A stretch of 61,415 bases of DNA, taken from Thermacetogenium sp. UBA5472. Lineage in GTDB: Bacteria > Bacillota > DSM-12270 > Thermacetogeniales > Thermacetogeniaceae. The DNA lies in the NCBI GenBank assembly GCA_002426495.1, contig DIQC01000036.1:1-61415 (forward strand). Direction: 5' to 3'. Position 1 is the stretch's first letter. Each line of letters starts with the position of its first letter. A program made the position numbers and the translations under genes. A model generated the notes under the pieces. The model was not told the origin of the DNA and did no database searches. It saw only the letters and a program-made list of their open reading frames with translations. Shown in pieces: positions 16,306-24,422 of this stretch.

Positions 16306-17055
16306 TTAACCTACTAATCCCGAAAAAAAGCTGCGGGTTTTTTCATCACTGGGTGATATGAAAAGTTTGCTGGTGAGCCCTTTTTCTATCATCTGCCCAT
16401 CCATCATAAACACAGTCTCGTCAGCAATACGGCGAGCTTGAAACAGGTTGTGGGTAACAATAATGACACACAACCCCACAGCCAATTCTTTCAACAATTC
16501 TTCAATCAGGCCAGTGGAAGCAGGGTCCAGACTGGAGCAGGGTTCATCCAGCAACAGCACCTGCGGCTCAACTGCCAGTGCACGAGCTATGGCCAAGCGC
16601 TGCTTTTGGCCACCTGATAGCTGTGAAGCCGACTGGTTTAGGCGGTCTTTCACTTCATCCCAAAGAGCAACCCGGTGCAGGCAGTCTTCCACTATGGCAT
16701 CCATTTCTGCGTTGCTTTTGCCACCATAATACCTGGGCCCGAAAAGCACGTTTTCTTTGGTACTGAGAGGCAGAGCTACCGGCGTCTGGTACACCATACC
16801 CACCTGCCTGCGCACATTTGAAACATTTTTTACATCCATAACCGACTGCGCAAATATACGTATATCACCATGACAGTTATAACCCCTTTCCAACTCGGCA
16901 GTACGGTTTATACTGCGTAAAAGGGTAGTTTTACCGCAACCTGATGGCCCAACAATAGCACTTATTGCATTAGACTTAAAACCGATATTTACAGTTCTAA
17001 GAACATCTTTACGCCCATAACCAGCACTAAAATTTATCAACTCAACAGCATTCAT
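16306..17055 (-). CDS. pstB: Phosphate ABC transporter ATP-binding protein PstB
   Basis: Encodes 249 residues. It shows the Walker A loop GPSGCGKTT, Q-loop MVYQTP, signature LSGGQKQR, Walker B LLLDEPCSSLD and the switch His in VTHN. It powers high-affinity phosphate uptake with PstA/PstC. It overlaps pstA by 4 nt (ATGA). It is somewhat shorter and less conserved than classical PstB (the alternative is a molybdate/tungstate-like ATPase), but the partners identify it. No phoU follows; a repeat element sits just after the stop. Confidence 0.9.
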   Translation of the reverse strand: MNAVELINFSAGYGRKDVLRTVNIGFKSNAISAIVGPSGCGKTTLLRSINRTAELERGYNCHGDIRIFAQSVMDVKNVSNVRRQVGMVYQTPVALPLSTKENVLFGPRYYGGKSNAEMDAIVEDCLHRVALWDEVKDRLNQSASQLSGGQKQRLAIARALAVEPQVLLLDEPCSSLDPASTGLIEELLKELAVGLCVIIVTHNLFQARRIADETVFMMDGQMIEKGLTSKLFISPSDEKTRSFFSGLVG

Positions 17056-17897
17056 CTGCCATTAATCCTTTCTTGTAAACTATTAAGCCAAAGGGCTAAA
17101 ATATTAATTATAAGGAGTAAAATCACCAGTACCAGGGCAGTAGCATAAGCATAATTCATTGATAGATGCTCATTAAACAAGATATAAAGGTGATAGGGCA
17201 AGGCCATAACCGGTTCAAACAAAGCTCCTGATGAATTGGCTATGACAGCAGCGGCGGTCACCAAAATGGGAGCAGTTGCTCCTGCTGCATAACCCAGTGA
17301 CAGCAGTATTCCGGCAATAATGCCGGCAGCAGCCCTGGGCAAAATCACTCTGTACAGTGTATAGGACTTGGAAACACCTAAAGAATTAGCTATCAGTCGG
17401 TAATTTTCATCCACACCCTGTAAAGCATCACGGCTGGAGATAACAATAACCGGATATACCATAATGGCCAGTGCTGTTCCTCCTGCAAGCAACGATATTC
17501 CCCAGCCTAATGTAACCACCCCTAAAGCATATACAAACAAACCGATCACAATAGAAGGCACTCCAGTCATGCTCTGTACTAAAAGGTTGATTATCTCAGC
17601 CAGACCTCCGCTACATCCATATTCACTCAAATAAATTGCTGTTAATATACCGGGAATTACAGATAAAACGAGAGCCAGCAAAACTAACCACAAGGTTCCT
17701 TTGATAGCAGGATATATTCCTCCTTCACTACCCAGGGGAATTCCAGCCGGATCACCCAAAATGAATTCTCTACTAATAAATGGTCCCCCGCGCCAGATCA
17801 GATACGAAATTATTGCTACCAGGACCAGCAATATTAAAAGACCAGATACCCAGAAAAAACCTATCAGCAGTTTGTCGGCTATAGCTCTTTTATTCAA
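17052..17897 (-). CDS. pstA: Phosphate ABC transporter permease PstA
   Basis: Encodes 281 residues. Six transmembrane helices carry the EAA-type loop (SRDALQGVDENYRLIANSLGVSKSYTLYRVILPRAAAGI) that contacts PstB. The start is a TTG at 17897 within a 4-nt overlap with the pstC stop, so translation is coupled. AAGGGG lies upstream. It forms the membrane channel with PstC. Confidence 0.92.
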   Translation of the reverse strand: MNKRAIADKLLIGFFWVSGLLILLVLVAIISYLIWRGGPFISREFILGDPAGIPLGSEGGIYPAIKGTLWLVLLALVLSVIPGILTAIYLSEYGCSGGLAEIINLLVQSMTGVPSIVIGLFVYALGVVTLGWGISLLAGGTALAIMVYPVIVISSRDALQGVDENYRLIANSLGVSKSYTLYRVILPRAAAGIIAGILLSLGYAAGATAPILVTAAAVIANSSGALFEPVMALPYHLYILFNEHLSMNYAYATALVLVILLLIINILALWLNSLQERINGR

Positions 17898-18793
17898 ATG
17901 GAATCCGCCCCTTTTTGTAAATGGCGTAGGAGAAGATTTATCCCAAGATTGATGGCAACAACAATTATAACTAACACTAAACCAGCGGCAAACAGTGCCT
18001 GATAATGAACACTACCCGGAGTAGCACTGCCCAATTCTAGTGCGATCAATGCCGACAAAGGCTCGCCTTTACTAAACCAGGAAAAGGGTATCTGTAATGT
18101 GTTGCCTGCTACCATAAGTACTGCCATGGTTTCTCCTACAGCGCGGCCGAAACCCAGCACCAATGCGCCCAGCATACCTTTCCTGGCCAGAGGTACCAAA
18201 ATATGCAGCGCCACATACTGCCGAGAGACCCCTAATGCCATACTTGCATGGCGATATTCCGGTGCAACCGCACGCAGTGCAGCTTCAGAATTGGTCACTA
18301 TAAAAGGAATAACCATTACTGATAATACCAAGGAGGCGGCAAAAAGGGATTCTCCGCTGGCAAGGTCGAATCTAACCTCAAAAAATTTAATCAGCACCGC
18401 TGCCCCCAGAAATCCATAAACCACTGAAGGTATACCAGTTAGCATATTCAAAACCGGGCGTATAATAGCTGCCAACACGCCCGGAGCAAATTCAGCTAAA
18501 AATATTGCGCATCCAAATCCCAGCGGAGCTGCGATCACCAGTGCTCCCCCTGCAACCCATAGAGTACTGACTAACATCGCCGCAATACCTATCTGGGGCG
18601 GATCACTAAGAGGCTTCCATTCTGTCCCACTCAAAAAACCTATTATCCCCACCTGTGACCAGACAGGCCAACATTCACGCAATATAAAGATGATCATCCC
18701 TAATAAGAGCAAAGAAGAAAGTAAAGCCACACTGCTGTAAAGGGCATATAAAATCTTTTCCTTAAACTCCTGTTTTGAATTTATCTTCTGCAT
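17894..18793 (-). CDS. pstC: Phosphate ABC transporter permease PstC
   Basis: Encodes 299 residues from ATG 18793; a GGAGAGG site lies 6 nt upstream, whereas the in-frame TTG 18811 would place that site inside the gene. Six helices are seen, with the coupling loop NSEAALRAVAPEYRHASMALGVSRQ and the FGRAVGETMAVLMVAGN segment typical of PstC. Its translation is coupled to pstA. A terminator-like hairpin separates it from pstS. Confidence 0.92.
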   Translation of the reverse strand: MQKINSKQEFKEKILYALYSSVALLSSLLLLGMIIFILRECWPVWSQVGIIGFLSGTEWKPLSDPPQIGIAAMLVSTLWVAGGALVIAAPLGFGCAIFLAEFAPGVLAAIIRPVLNMLTGIPSVVYGFLGAAVLIKFFEVRFDLASGESLFAASLVLSVMVIPFIVTNSEAALRAVAPEYRHASMALGVSRQYVALHILVPLARKGMLGALVLGFGRAVGETMAVLMVAGNTLQIPFSWFSKGEPLSALIALELGSATPGSVHYQALFAAGLVLVIIVVAINLGINLLLRHLQKGADSI

Positions 18794-18810
18794 ACTATAC
18801 CTCTCCGGCA

Positions 18811-18849
18811 AAAATGAAAAATAACGAGCAGGTTACCCTGCCCGTTATT
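18811..18849 (-). terminator. Intercistronic terminator/attenuator between pstS and pstC
   Basis: On the minus strand AATAACGGGCAG and CTGCTCGTTATT form a 12-bp stem (plus-strand positions 18838-18849 and 18820-18831) followed by TTTTCATTTTT. It should stop part of the transcripts after pstS and so give more binding protein than permease. Confidence 0.75.
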
Positions 18850-18867
18850 AAATAACCTCGCTATCTA

Positions 18868-19764
18868 CTAATTAACGGGTACATAACCCATTTCCTCTAC
18901 CACCTGCATACATTTATCAGACTGCAGGTACTCCAAGAATAACTGCTCATGAGTATCTGGTTTATCTACACTGACCAGGAGCATAGGGCGGCTAATCTTA
19001 TATTTTCCAGAGTTGATGTTTTCGTTTGTTGGAGAAATACCATCTACACTCAGAGCTTTAATCTTATCGGGGTTCTGATTGACTAATCCGCTGGAAACAT
19101 AACCTATTGTGTCTTCGTTGTCCATGATCTTTCCGGCCAGCGCACCCATAGATGGGATCTGCAGGGCTTCAGATGAAATCGAGGTTCCTTTCATAACTGC
19201 CTTGTCGAAAACTTCACTGGCACCGCCACCGACATCGCGCACAGCGACTACGATGGGACTGTCAGGTAGAGCAGGATCGAGTTCCTTCCAAGTTTTGAAT
19301 TCACCTGAAAAAATGGAAACAAGCTCATCAGTACTCAAATCAGGTTTGGCCTGAGCAACTGAATTAGCGGGATTAACTCCTATAGCTAGCACATCAGAGC
19401 CAAGCTGAACTACACTACCCTCGGCAAACTGTTCGTTTTCTTCATCACTTAGAGCCTTGGATACCATACCAAAATCAAAGGTTCCATCTGCAGCTGATTT
19501 GATACCGAAGCCGGAACCACCGGTAGATACGAATATTACAATAGGTTCTTCCGGTAAACTGGCATCAACCTTATCCCACGTCTTATACTCTTCAGTGAAA
19601 TTATCAGCGCACTGAGCAAGTATCGGAGCCAAAGTACTTGACCCGCCTATTTTAATAGAATTACCGGCCGAATCCGCATCTGTCTCACTGCCTGCACACC
19701 CCGCTAGCAGACATAAAGAAAAAATGAACACCAATAAAATACCCAGACATCTTCTACCTTTCAT
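18868..19764 (-). CDS. pstS: Phosphate-binding lipoprotein PstS
   Basis: Encodes 298 residues from ATG 19764 (GGAGGGGGAGG directly upstream). The lipoprotein signal ends in LLAGC (Cys23). The mature part is a PstS/PBP-like-2 fold: SSTLAPILAQCADNFTEEY, VSTGGSGFGIKSAADGTFDFGMVSK and VRDVGGGASEVFDKAV contain the Ser/Thr/Gly phosphate-binding loops. It captures phosphate outside the membrane and delivers it to PstCA. First gene of the operon. Confidence 0.92.
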   Translation of the reverse strand: MKGRRCLGILLVFIFSLCLLAGCAGSETDADSAGNSIKIGGSSTLAPILAQCADNFTEEYKTWDKVDASLPEEPIVIFVSTGGSGFGIKSAADGTFDFGMVSKALSDEENEQFAEGSVVQLGSDVLAIGVNPANSVAQAKPDLSTDELVSIFSGEFKTWKELDPALPDSPIVVAVRDVGGGASEVFDKAVMKGTSISSEALQIPSMGALAGKIMDNEDTIGYVSSGLVNQNPDKIKALSVDGISPTNENINSGKYKISRPMLLVSVDKPDTHEQLFLEYLQSDKCMQVVEEMGYVPVN

Positions 19765-19806
19765 TTCCTCCCCCTCCATAATTTCATGTTTTTCCTATTT
19801 TTATAT

Positions 19807-19834
19807 TGTATAATAGATATTATTATGTTACCAA
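19807..19834 (-). promoter_or_regulatory. Candidate promoter of pstSCAB
   Basis: TTGGTA (19834-19829) and TATACA (19812-19807) on the minus strand are spaced by 16 nt, 43 nt before the pstS start. The AT-rich surroundings support a sigma-A-type promoter. A PhoP box could not be identified with certainty. Confidence 0.5.
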
Positions 19835-19868
19835 TAACTTATTGTTATATACAAAAGAGATTGCGGCA

Positions 19869-19895
19869 ATGCAACGGGGACGGTTCTCAGTGCAT
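19869..19895 (+). repeat. 27-nt stem-loop element E6
   Basis: Arms begin ATGCA and end TGCAT; the loop is GGGGACGGTTCTC on the plus strand. It lies upstream of the serpin fragment. Confidence 0.75.
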
Positions 19896-19953
19896 ATCCG
19901 CGACAAAAGCAATGTCCATTTTTGGTCTTTAGTATGGCATCATCAATACTCCC

Positions 19954-20293
19954 TTCCTGCACCAGCTCGACCGGATGACCTACTTCACGGCCAATAACGC
20001 CACAGGTGTTGCACTTCCCTATGCTGATGAAAAATTTGCCTACTTTGCCTTGCTGCCCGAGAAACAGATGACACCACGGGAATGGCTTGCTGAGCAGGAT
20101 CAGTCGCTGTTCGCTGATATCGCCGGAATGATGGCACAAAAGCCCGAGTTTACAGTTCAGCTTGCCATGCCGAAGTTCGAAGCACACTATGATGACAGTT
20201 TGCTCAATGAGCTGACGCGCCTCGGCATGGGGATCGCCCTTACTGGACGGGGGTCTCACCCGTTGTATGATACGACCTGGCCCGGTCGCACCA
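19954..20293 (+). pseudogene. Serpin (serine protease inhibitor) internal fragment
   Basis: The plus strand encodes MTYFTANNATGVALPY, then FAYFALLPE, MTPREWLAEQD and AMPKFEAHYDDSLLNELTRL, which match the central sheet and helix region of bacterial serpins (full length near 400 residues). The N-terminal half and the reactive-centre loop at the C-terminus are absent, and after about GMGIAL the frame no longer looks like serpin. No ribosome site is present. Its upstream edge is near element E6. It is a relic of a deleted gene. Confidence 0.65.
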
Positions 20294-20381
20294 CCCGGTA
20301 CCTTTGCGGGGTACCGTTCTCCGATGCGCGCGAAAAAGCGGCTCATGCAACAACCGCATATGCCGCCGAAGTCAACTTTTT

Positions 20382-21254
20382 TTAAATTCGCATTAATGCG
20401 CCATTAGGCTTTGGTAATTCCCCGTCCCCAATCTGGTTCATTTGACAAAAATAATCAAAAAATCGCTCTACATTCACCCGCTCCGGAGAATTCTTTTTTA
20501 TAGTAATGATATCCCGCAAGATTTGGGCTATCCAAATATTTTCGAAATAACGGTGTCGCCCTGTATTCCAGACCATCTTGCGCGGATATTTTTCGTCAAC
20601 ATAGTAGTTCCAAAAAAGCATTTTCTCTGATTCCTGTTCTGAAAGGCGGATTCTATATTCTGAATGAGCAGGGATATATCCATCCACACACAACTTACCG
20701 CTAAATGTTTCGTTTACCATGAATACACCCAAGATACGCCTATCTTTTTCGGGCACATCAGATTCTCTTGCTGTTAAAAGACAAGCACTATTTTGATTTA
20801 TTCTGGCCAGCCGTCTCGGCTGACCTTTTCTCTTACCGCTCTTTATTACACCAGTAAAAATACTCCACCTTGTAAAAACATCATCCTGTTCCTGTGCTTT
20901 GCACCAAAATACGGAATGTAAGCAGGGATGAGCTTTGCGGGTTTTTTGGGCTTTGAGTTCTTTCGCAAGCCTTTCTTGTTTTAAGCAATGTTGCCTTTTT
21001 TCATTTTGCAAAGCTTCTAACTTCTTTCGCTTTAGCTCTTCTTCCTTACGTTCTTGTCTTGCTTTTTGCACCATCTTTCCGACCAGCTTAGCTGCCCTTT
21101 GATCGATAAGCGTGAGGTGTGTCCCGCAAGCATCAGGAAAAACAAATCTTTTATTTCCCGATGGGAAACTTATTATAATGTACGAATCATTATGTTTAAT
21201 AACACTCCCCTTGCCAAAAACCTTATGTGTAACTTGTTTATTGACTAGATCCAT
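20382..21254 (-). CDS. Conserved hypothetical protein with N-terminal Tudor/SH3-like fold and coiled coil
   Basis: Encodes 290 residues. GGAGGGA precedes ATG 21254. Residues 1-50 (VTHKVFGKGSVIKHNDSYIIISFPSGNKRFVFP) form a small beta barrel like those found in helicase/CarD-type tails. Residues about 55-105 are a Lys/Glu-rich coiled coil. The last 180 residues are a compact domain of unknown function with conserved aromatics (FWNYYVDEKYPRKMVWNTGRHRY). A nucleic-acid role is possible from the basic coiled coil, but this is inference. The gene stands alone. Confidence 0.7.
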   Translation of the reverse strand: MDLVNKQVTHKVFGKGSVIKHNDSYIIISFPSGNKRFVFPDACGTHLTLIDQRAAKLVGKMVQKARQERKEEELKRKKLEALQNEKRQHCLKQERLAKELKAQKTRKAHPCLHSVFWCKAQEQDDVFTRWSIFTGVIKSGKRKGQPRRLARINQNSACLLTARESDVPEKDRRILGVFMVNETFSGKLCVDGYIPAHSEYRIRLSEQESEKMLFWNYYVDEKYPRKMVWNTGRHRYFENIWIAQILRDIITIKKNSPERVNVERFFDYFCQMNQIGDGELPKPNGALMRI

Positions 21255-21612
21255 TTAAATCATCTCCCTCCAGTTTACCCATGCAATCGTTTATAAAGGC
21301 CCCTTAAATATCCACTTCGGCAACTTTATATTTTCTTTGCCTATTTCTTTGCTTGAATAAAAATACCGCTCCGTTCCATTCCTGCAAATTATCGCATTGG
21401 AAATTGAACTACGGCTTTCTTTCATTATAACATCAGTGTGTGAAAAACTCAAATATTGTATTGACTTCACTATATACTTTAGTATAAACTGTAGTTTTGC
21501 ATCAATTTCCCCTACTTGTTATGGGTGTCTATAAAGTTACTGACAGAAATACGGTCATCATATAATAAATGCCTGAGATGCTTTGCTCACTGGATTGAAG
21601 ACAAGGATTTGA

Positions 21613-21646
21613 GTGGCAAGGGGACGTTTGGACGTTCGTTTGCCAC
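21613..21646 (+). repeat. Stem-loop element E7 (34 nt variant)
   Basis: Arms GTGGCAA/TTGCCAC are perfect. The interior is extended to 20 nt by an extra GGACGTT-like unit, the only copy with an enlarged loop. Confidence 0.7.
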
Positions 21647-21788
21647 CATTTCAAAGGCGACAGAAGTAAGATATTTTAACTGTCACTGCAATCCACTAAC
21701 TGACCTAAATTAGCAGCGGAAATAGATGGCGGAAGCTAGAAATAATAAAAGTGGATGGTGACCAGAGCCCGCCCCTCTGATTGCCCAG

Positions 21789-21814
21789 ATACAACAGGAA
21801 CCGTCCCAGTACAT
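21789..21814 (-). repeat. Stem-loop element E8 (26 nt)
   Basis: On the minus strand the arms begin ATGTACT and end GTTGTAT, pairing mostly through A-T and G-U pairs, with loop GGGACGGTTCCT. A decayed copy not next to any gene. Confidence 0.55.
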
Positions 21815-21923
21815 AGCAGTCCGAGCAGAAAAAAGCAGCCACAACATGATATCAGGAGTTATACCCGTCGTTATTCAAACGGATTATAACATTTTCCAAC
21901 ATAATCCACAAAATTTATGATCA

Positions 21924-21964
21924 GCAAAGAACCCTTCTATTATTTATTTAGAAGGGTTCTTTGC
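21924..21964. terminator. Orphan strong hairpin
   Basis: A 16-bp perfect stem (GCAAAGAACCCTTCTA, 21924-21939, with its complement at 21949-21964) and a 9-nt loop. No intact gene ends near it, so it probably marks the 3' end of a lost gene. Confidence 0.6.
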
Positions 21965-22037
21965 TTTATATCAATGTGCACATTCTAACTCAAACATGTC
22001 AAGGGAGATTAAAAAAGGAAAATGGGATTACAGTATG

Positions 22038-22214
22038 ATGCTTATACATAACGTTTATGTTATGTACTGAAAAGATTGTAGTGTTATTCACAGGCATTCG
22101 CAGTTGACTGTTATATTTATATATTTTATACTATGTCTACACATAATGAATATTATGCTTATGCATAACGTTACGTTATGCAATGAAAAGATTGCAGTGT
22201 TATTCACAGGCATT
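22038..22214 (+). repeat. Tandem 60-bp duplication with a palindrome
   Basis: 22038-22098 and 22155-22214 share ATGCTTAT.CATAACGTT, then a GTTATG half-site, then TGAAAAGATTG.AGTGTTATTC and ACAGGCATT, with a few differences. Each contains an inverted repeat: GCATAACGTTACGTTATGC in copy 2 (22163-22181) and ACATAAC…GTTATGT in copy 1 (22046-22065). It looks like a duplicated operator/leader region plus the first codons of an activator gene. Confidence 0.75.
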
Positions 22215-22322
22215 GACATTGGTTCTATGTCCACAAAGGTCGTCAATGTTAGTTTTAATGACATACACCTATTTAATGCGATCTCCCCCACTGGTCGGAA
22301 TTCCCTCATGGGGCAAGATTGA
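22197..22322 (+). pseudogene. N-terminal fragment of a BadF/HgdC-type ATPase activator
   Basis: The frame from GTG 22197 reads VLFTGIDIGSMSTKVVNV, then …NAISPTGRNSLMG, which is the ASKHA phosphate-1 loop and following strand of the 2-hydroxyacyl-CoA dehydratase activator family. These proteins hold a [4Fe-4S] cluster and use ATP to drive electron transfer. A stop after about 41 codons removes the rest (full length about 260). The duplicated first codons also occur at 22081-22098. Now part of the leader of the next gene. Confidence 0.6.
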
Positions 22323-22361
22323 TGCTTATGATATTGAGAGATCTGAGGAGGAAACTGCAGC

Positions 22362-23402
22362 ATGTATCAAAAGATTTTAGGCGGTCTTCTTGGTGGAGCT
22401 GTTGGAGATGCCATGGGTGCCCCCACTGAGGGGCGTTCCACAAAAGAAATTTTACGGCACTTTGGTCATGTGGTATGTGATTTTGAAAAACCGCCGGCAG
22501 ATTCGTTTGGTGCTGGAAATGAGGCGGGGCAGCTGACAGATGATTTCAGCTCTGCCTATTTTATTGCACGGCATATTGTTGACCATGACGGCGATATTAG
22601 TGGGAATATCGTGAGGGAGGCAATTATTAATTGGTCAGAGCATGCGGTGTTTTTTGACCGCTTTGTGGGACCCACCACACTGCGAGCAATCCGCAAGTTC
22701 AAAGGTGAAAAAATTGAGGATTCTGGGGGATTGGATGTTGCCACTCGCCAGGCAACCAATGGTTCTGGTATGAAAATTTCACCCATTGGCCTGTTTAATC
22801 CCGGTGATCTCGACCAGGCTATTGCTGATGCCGTTACAGTGACACTTCCTACCCATGATAATCATCTGGCAATTTCCGGTGCCTGTGCTATTGCTGCTGC
22901 GGTGAGCCGTGCTATGCTTCCTGATGCGGATCTTTATAATGTGGTACAGGCTGGCTTATATGGCGCTTCTGAAGGGGAGTCCATCGGGTTGAAGGTGGGC
23001 AAGGAGGTTGCCGGGGCTTCTGTTGTACGCCGAATGGAAATGGCTGTGGATATTGCTCTGGGCACCGGAACGCCCTTGGAAAAGATGATAGAGATCGGAG
23101 ATATAATCGGCAGCGGTTTGCATGTTGCAGAGGCAATTCCCGCTGCTTTTGGTCTTTTTGTTGCCAATAACGGCGATGCTATGAATTCTATTAAAGGTGG
23201 CGTCAATATTGGCTATGATACAGATACCGTTGCCACGATGGCGGGTGCCATTGCGGGAACACTGCAGGGGGCGGGGGCTTTCCCCAGCCACTACTTGGAC
23301 CTATTGGAGAAAAAGAATCAACTTGATATTTCCGGATTGGCTGCAAGTATCGAAAAAATCGCTTTGCGCCGTCAAAAGGGGGCAACCTTTCATGCACGAT
23401 AA
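22362..23402 (+). CDS. ADP-ribosylglycohydrolase family protein (DraG/ARH fold), active-type
   Basis: Encodes 346 residues. The family hydrolyses N- or O-glycosidic bonds of ADP-ribose adducts, and some members act on other ribosides. Metal ligands are intact: GDAMGAPTE (from residue 15), TDD at 59-61 and YDTDT at 285-289 in NIGYDTDTVATMAGAI. GAGGAGG precedes ATG 22362. It is the first gene of a nine-gene cluster with transport, kinase, pseudouridine-glycosidase-like and corrinoid genes. It overlaps its paralogue by 11 nt. No DraT-like transferase is near, so a catabolic glycosidase role is more likely than protein de-ADP-ribosylation. Confidence 0.9.
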   Translation: MYQKILGGLLGGAVGDAMGAPTEGRSTKEILRHFGHVVCDFEKPPADSFGAGNEAGQLTDDFSSAYFIARHIVDHDGDISGNIVREAIINWSEHAVFFDRFVGPTTLRAIRKFKGEKIEDSGGLDVATRQATNGSGMKISPIGLFNPGDLDQAIADAVTVTLPTHDNHLAISGACAIAAAVSRAMLPDADLYNVVQAGLYGASEGESIGLKVGKEVAGASVVRRMEMAVDIALGTGTPLEKMIEIGDIIGSGLHVAEAIPAAFGLFVANNGDAMNSIKGGVNIGYDTDTVATMAGAIAGTLQGAGAFPSHYLDLLEKKNQLDISGLAASIEKIALRRQKGATFHAR

Positions 23403-24399
23403 AATATTAGGCTGCCTATTAGGAGCAGCAGTAGGAGATGCCATGGGAGCCGCTACTGAAATACGCTCCTCCAATCAGATTAAGAAGCATTTCGGCGGTA
23501 AAGTTGTGGACTTTCAGAAACCGCCACAGGATACCTTTGCCAGAGGGCGAGAGGCCGGCCAGGTAACTGATGCATTCAGTATTCCTTATATTTTAGTGAA
23601 GCATTTGATCAGAGCAAAGGGAAAAGCAAGTAAAGAACTGGCAGAGCAGGCGCTTTTGGATTGGGCTGCTCGTGAAGAGTGGTTTGAAGCTTTTGCGGGG
23701 ATGACCACTCGAATAATGGTACATAAACTTAAATATGGTGAAGATCTCTTTCGAAGCAAACTCTTTTCAAGTGATTATTTTGCCTTATCCTCAAATGGGG
23801 CGGCTACGAAGGTGTTTCCACTGGGACTGCTCCATCCGGGAAAGGTTGATTTAGCCATCAGAGACACCATTGCTGTCAGTCAGGCGGTGCACAATGACGC
23901 ATATTCAATCTCTGGTGCTTGCGCAGTAGCGGCAGCAGTTAGCTCTGCTCTGGTGTCAGGATCGGTATTTAAGGTAGTGCAAGCAGGACTCTATGGTGCT
24001 GAAATGGGAGAAACAAAAGGCAGAGAGATTGCCAGGGATTATCCAGGTCCATCAGTTTTCAAAAGAATGAAGATGGCTATAGGTATTTCGTTAAAAGCAG
24101 TGGATGCTGACAGTTGCTGTGAGGAACTAGCTGCCTGTATTGGTAACGGTACACAGATAGCGGAAACAGTGCCTGCCGCTTTTGGAATTTTTGTGGCCAA
24201 TAAGGGGCAGACGATGCCTGCTCTCTTTGACGGAGTAAACATCGGCAATGAGACAAGTGCTATCGCCTCTATTATCGGTGCGATAACAGGTGCATTAAAT
24301 GGTGTGCATTCCATCACTGCCGCGTATTTATCTGTTATCGAACGTCAAAACAAGATGGACCTGGTACGATTGGCTAAGGAATTATTATCCATAATCTAA
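23392..24399 (+). CDS. ADP-ribosylglycohydrolase paralogue with altered metal site
   Basis: Encodes 335 residues from ATG 23392 (AAAAGGGGG upstream, inside the preceding gene). It aligns end to end with the preceding paralogue: MHDKILGCLLGAAVGDAMGA, GREAGQVTDAFS, GVNIGNETSAIASIIGAI. The two metal-binding signatures are changed: TDD became TDA (residues 59-61) and YDTDT became NETSA (286-290), so three of the usual acidic ligands are missing. It probably lacks hydrolase activity and may be a regulatory or binding partner, perhaps in a heterodimer with its neighbour. Confidence 0.88.
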   Translation: MHDKILGCLLGAAVGDAMGAATEIRSSNQIKKHFGGKVVDFQKPPQDTFARGREAGQVTDAFSIPYILVKHLIRAKGKASKELAEQALLDWAAREEWFEAFAGMTTRIMVHKLKYGEDLFRSKLFSSDYFALSSNGAATKVFPLGLLHPGKVDLAIRDTIAVSQAVHNDAYSISGACAVAAAVSSALVSGSVFKVVQAGLYGAEMGETKGREIARDYPGPSVFKRMKMAIGISLKAVDADSCCEELAACIGNGTQIAETVPAAFGIFVANKGQTMPALFDGVNIGNETSAIASIIGAITGALNGVHSITAAYLSVIERQNKMDLVRLAKELLSII

Positions 24400-24422
24400 T
24401 TTGTCGAAAGGGGCAGCCAACA

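Larger units (their letters stand above)
21255..22196. other. Long spacer with repeats and gene relics
   Basis: About 940 bases without an intact gene. It holds two stem-loop elements (21613, 21789), a very strong orphan hairpin (21924-21964) and the first copy of a tandem duplication (22038-22098). The segment looks like the remains of deleted genes upstream of the 22-31 kb cluster. Confidence 0.55.

Noticed and set aside
21516..21713. Plus-strand frame of 65 codons
   Set aside because: It consists largely of element E7 read in frame; no start signals or family.
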